Assembly (NCBI GenBank): GCA_902803305.1 | Contig: CADCPL010000172.1 | Location: 1 to 13,928, forward strand | Source: an uncultured Lachnospiraceae bacterium | GTDB taxonomy: Bacteria; Bacillota; Clostridia; Lachnospirales; Lachnospiraceae | Reading direction: 5' to 3' | Length of the DNA: 13,928 nucleotides | Part shown: one piece after another, positions 12,316-13,928 of the stretch | How the letters are laid out: the number at the start of each line of letters is the position of its first letter | Position numbering within the stretch: position 1 is the first letter of the stretch | The notes under the pieces: model-generated | What the model was told of the DNA's origin: nothing | Databases searched by the model: none | Seen by the model: the letters and a program-made list of their open reading frames with translations, nothing else | Position numbers and translations under genes: made by a program

Positions 12316-13928
12316 ATGGCTGTATTGTCCGTGGATGAACAGAAGACTGCAGGTAAGGAGGAAGGAGTAAATTATTCCGCACTCTATAAACCCGACAGAC
12401 CTGTCAGGATGATCAAGAAAGACGGCACATACGAAGATTTTAATGTGCAGAAGGTTGTGGATGCTGTCGGTAAATCCGCATACAGGGCACTTACCAAGTT
12501 TACCGAGGAAGAAAAAGCGTTCATCTGCCAGAAGGTTGTGGATAAGGTTAACGAACTTGACGTTGATGAGATCCCAATCCCGATAATGCACAATATAGTT
12601 GAATCAGCTCTTGAAGAGGTAAAACCCATCGTTGCAAAGAGCTACAGGGATTACCGTAACTATAAGCAGGATTTCGTGCGTATGCTCGATGACGTATACA
12701 TGAAAAGTCAGTCCATCATGTATGTCGGAGACAAGGAAAACGCCAATACGGATTCCGCTCTCGTATCTACAAAGAGAAGCCTTATCTTCAATCAGTTCAA
12801 TAAAGAACTGTATCAGAAGTTTTTCCTTACAACAGAAGAGATCCAGGCATGCCGTGACGGATATATATATATCCATGATATGTCTGCAAGAAGAGATACG
12901 ATGAACTGCTGTCTTTTTGATGTGGAAAACGTTCTTCGCGGTGGTTTTGAGATGGGTAATATCTGGTACAACGAACCCAAGACACTTGATGTTGCGTTCG
13001 ATGTCATCGGAGATATAGTTTTATCTGCCGCAAGTCAGCAGTATGGCGGCTTTACAGTGCCTTCCGTAGATCTGATCCTCGAGCCGTATGCAGAGAAGAG
13101 TTATAAAAAATATATCGATAAGTATACCGCGCTCGGTATCGATGAAAAAAGAGCCGAGGAAGAGGCGGAGAAGGATGTTCACAGAGACTTTGAACAGGGA
13201 TTTCAGGGCTGGGAATACAAGTTTAATACGGTGGCAAGTTCAAGAGGAGATTATCCCTTTATAACCGTAACCGCCGGTACCGGAACCGGAAGATTTGCCA
13301 AGATGGCGACCATCACGATGCTGGATGTCAGAAGGGCCGGTCAGGGTAAGAAGGAATGCAAGAAGCCTGTGCTGTTCCCGAAGATCGTATTCCTGTACGA
13401 TGAGAATCTCCACGGACCCGGCAAGGAGCTGGAAGATGTTTTTGAAGCCGGAGTCAGGTGCTCAAGTAAGACCATGTATCCCGACTGGCTGTCTCTTACG
13501 GGAAAGGGCTACATCGCTTCCATGTACAAGCGCTACGGTAAGATCATCTCACCCATGGGCTGCAGGGCTTTCCTGTCACCGTGGTATGAGAGGGGCGGAA
13601 TGCACCCGGCGGATGACGATGATGTGCCTGTGTTCGTCGGAAGGTTCAATATCGGTGCGGTCTCTCTTAATCTTCCGATGATCCTTGCCAAGTCAAGACA
13701 GGAATCGAAGGAATTTTACGGAGTTCTTGATTATTATCTGAATCTCATCAGACAGCTTCATATAAGAACATATGCTTATCTCGGCGAGATGCGTGCATCT
13801 ACCAATCCGCTTGCATACTGTGAAGGAGGTTTCTATCAGGGGCATCTCAAGCTTACGGATAAGATCAAACCGCTCCTTAAGTATGCCACGGCCTCATTCG
13901 GCATCACGGCGCTCAATGAGCTTCAGGA
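12316..13928 (+). CDS. nrdD: Anaerobic ribonucleoside-triphosphate reductase NrdD, cut at window end
   Basis: NrdD is the class III, oxygen-sensitive enzyme that reduces ribonucleoside triphosphates to deoxyribonucleotides using a glycyl radical made by NrdG. The frame stays open for 537 codons to the window edge; the C-terminal glycyl-radical and zinc-binding parts are outside. An N-terminal ATP-cone spans about residues 28-120, beginning VRMIKKDGTYEDFNVQKVV. Catalytic-domain segments visible are MNCCLFDVENVL (196-207), SQQYGGFTVPS (240-250), SRGDYPFITVTAGTGTGR (309-326), KKPVLFPKIVFLYDENLHGP (349-368), MGCRAFLSPW (414-423; C416 is the likely thiyl-radical cysteine) and GRFNIGAVSLNLP (442-454). 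GGGAGG (12305-12310) precedes the ATG by five bases. The paired NrdR boxes upstream support both the call and dATP-linked repression. nrdG would be expected downstream. Confidence 0.96.
   Translation, partial: MAVLSVDEQKTAGKEEGVNYSALYKPDRPVRMIKKDGTYEDFNVQKVVDAVGKSAYRALTKFTEEEKAFICQKVVDKVNELDVDEIPIPIMHNIVESALEEVKPIVAKSYRDYRNYKQDFVRMLDDVYMKSQSIMYVGDKENANTDSALVSTKRSLIFNQFNKELYQKFFLTTEEIQACRDGYIYIHDMSARRDTMNCCLFDVENVLRGGFEMGNIWYNEPKTLDVAFDVIGDIVLSAASQQYGGFTVPSVDLILEPYAEKSYKKYIDKYTALGIDEKRAEEEAEKDVHRDFEQGFQGWEYKFNTVASSRGDYPFITVTAGTGTGRFAKMATITMLDVRRAGQGKKECKKPVLFPKIVFLYDENLHGPGKELEDVFEAGVRCSSKTMYPDWLSLTGKGYIASMYKRYGKIISPMGCRAFLSPWYERGGMHPADDDDVPVFVGRFNIGAVSLNLPMILAKSRQESKEFYGVLDYYLNLIRQLHIRTYAYLGEMRASTNPLAYCEGGFYQGHLKLTDKIKPLLKYATASFGITALNELQ

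Noticed and set aside
13295..13681. A 128-codon plus-strand frame inside nrdD
   Set aside because: It is out of frame with the continuous nrdD reading frame and has no family features.

Overview
The window looks like a chromosomal segment of an anaerobic Firmicute, most likely a Clostridia/Lachnospiraceae member of the Butyrivibrio-Roseburia type. This is inferred from four things: strong AGGAGG-type ribosome-binding sites, an rnfCDGEAB operon in the clostridial order, a class III (oxygen-sensitive) ribonucleotide reductase, and the general look of the proteins. No species call is possible from the sequence alone. There are no rRNA, tRNA, CRISPR or insertion-sequence features, and no gene-free stretch exceeds 300 bases.

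Layout. (1) 20-1977, plus strand: a four-domain ribosomal protein S1-like gene followed 14 bases later by a CheR-type methyltransferase. (2) 1947-3086, minus strand: a DEDDh exonuclease of the YprB type. It converges on cheR with a 31-base coding overlap, and the cheR terminator lies inside its coding sequence. (3) 3122-3140: a 19-bp palindrome that carries an extended -10 element in each direction, between the divergent yprB and rnf genes. (4) 3167-8131, plus strand: the six Rnf subunit genes C, D, G, E, A, B, tightly packed and mostly translationally coupled. (5) 8118-9125, minus strand: ApbE, the lipoprotein flavin transferase that would attach FMN to RnfD and RnfG; it overlaps the end of rnfB by 14 bases. 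(6) 9189-11287, plus strand: two membrane-anchored cell-wall hydrolases (a GH25 muramidase and a SleB/CwlJ-type hydrolase), each with its own terminator. (7) 11358-12146, minus strand: an unusual protein with two AP2-like DNA-binding domains flanking a degenerate HNH region, read here as a domesticated HNH-AP2 homing endonuclease. (8) 12316 to the window end, plus strand: the anaerobic ribonucleotide reductase nrdD, cut by the window edge, behind a promoter with two NrdR boxes 32 bp apart.

How the genes work together. The clearest functional unit is rnf plus apbE: a ferredoxin:NAD+ oxidoreductase that moves ions across the membrane, and the enzyme that flavinylates it. The RnfD motif TSATPL and the RnfG motif SGATITT are both visible as ApbE targets. 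The most unusual part is the 169-base intergenic region between the AP2/HNH-derived gene and nrdD. The two divergent promoters overlap at their -35 hexamers, and the upstream NrdR box covers part of both, so the orphan DNA-binding protein may be controlled together with deoxyribonucleotide synthesis. Much of the remaining interest is in compact architecture: terminators inside convergent genes, overlapping promoters and coupled starts.
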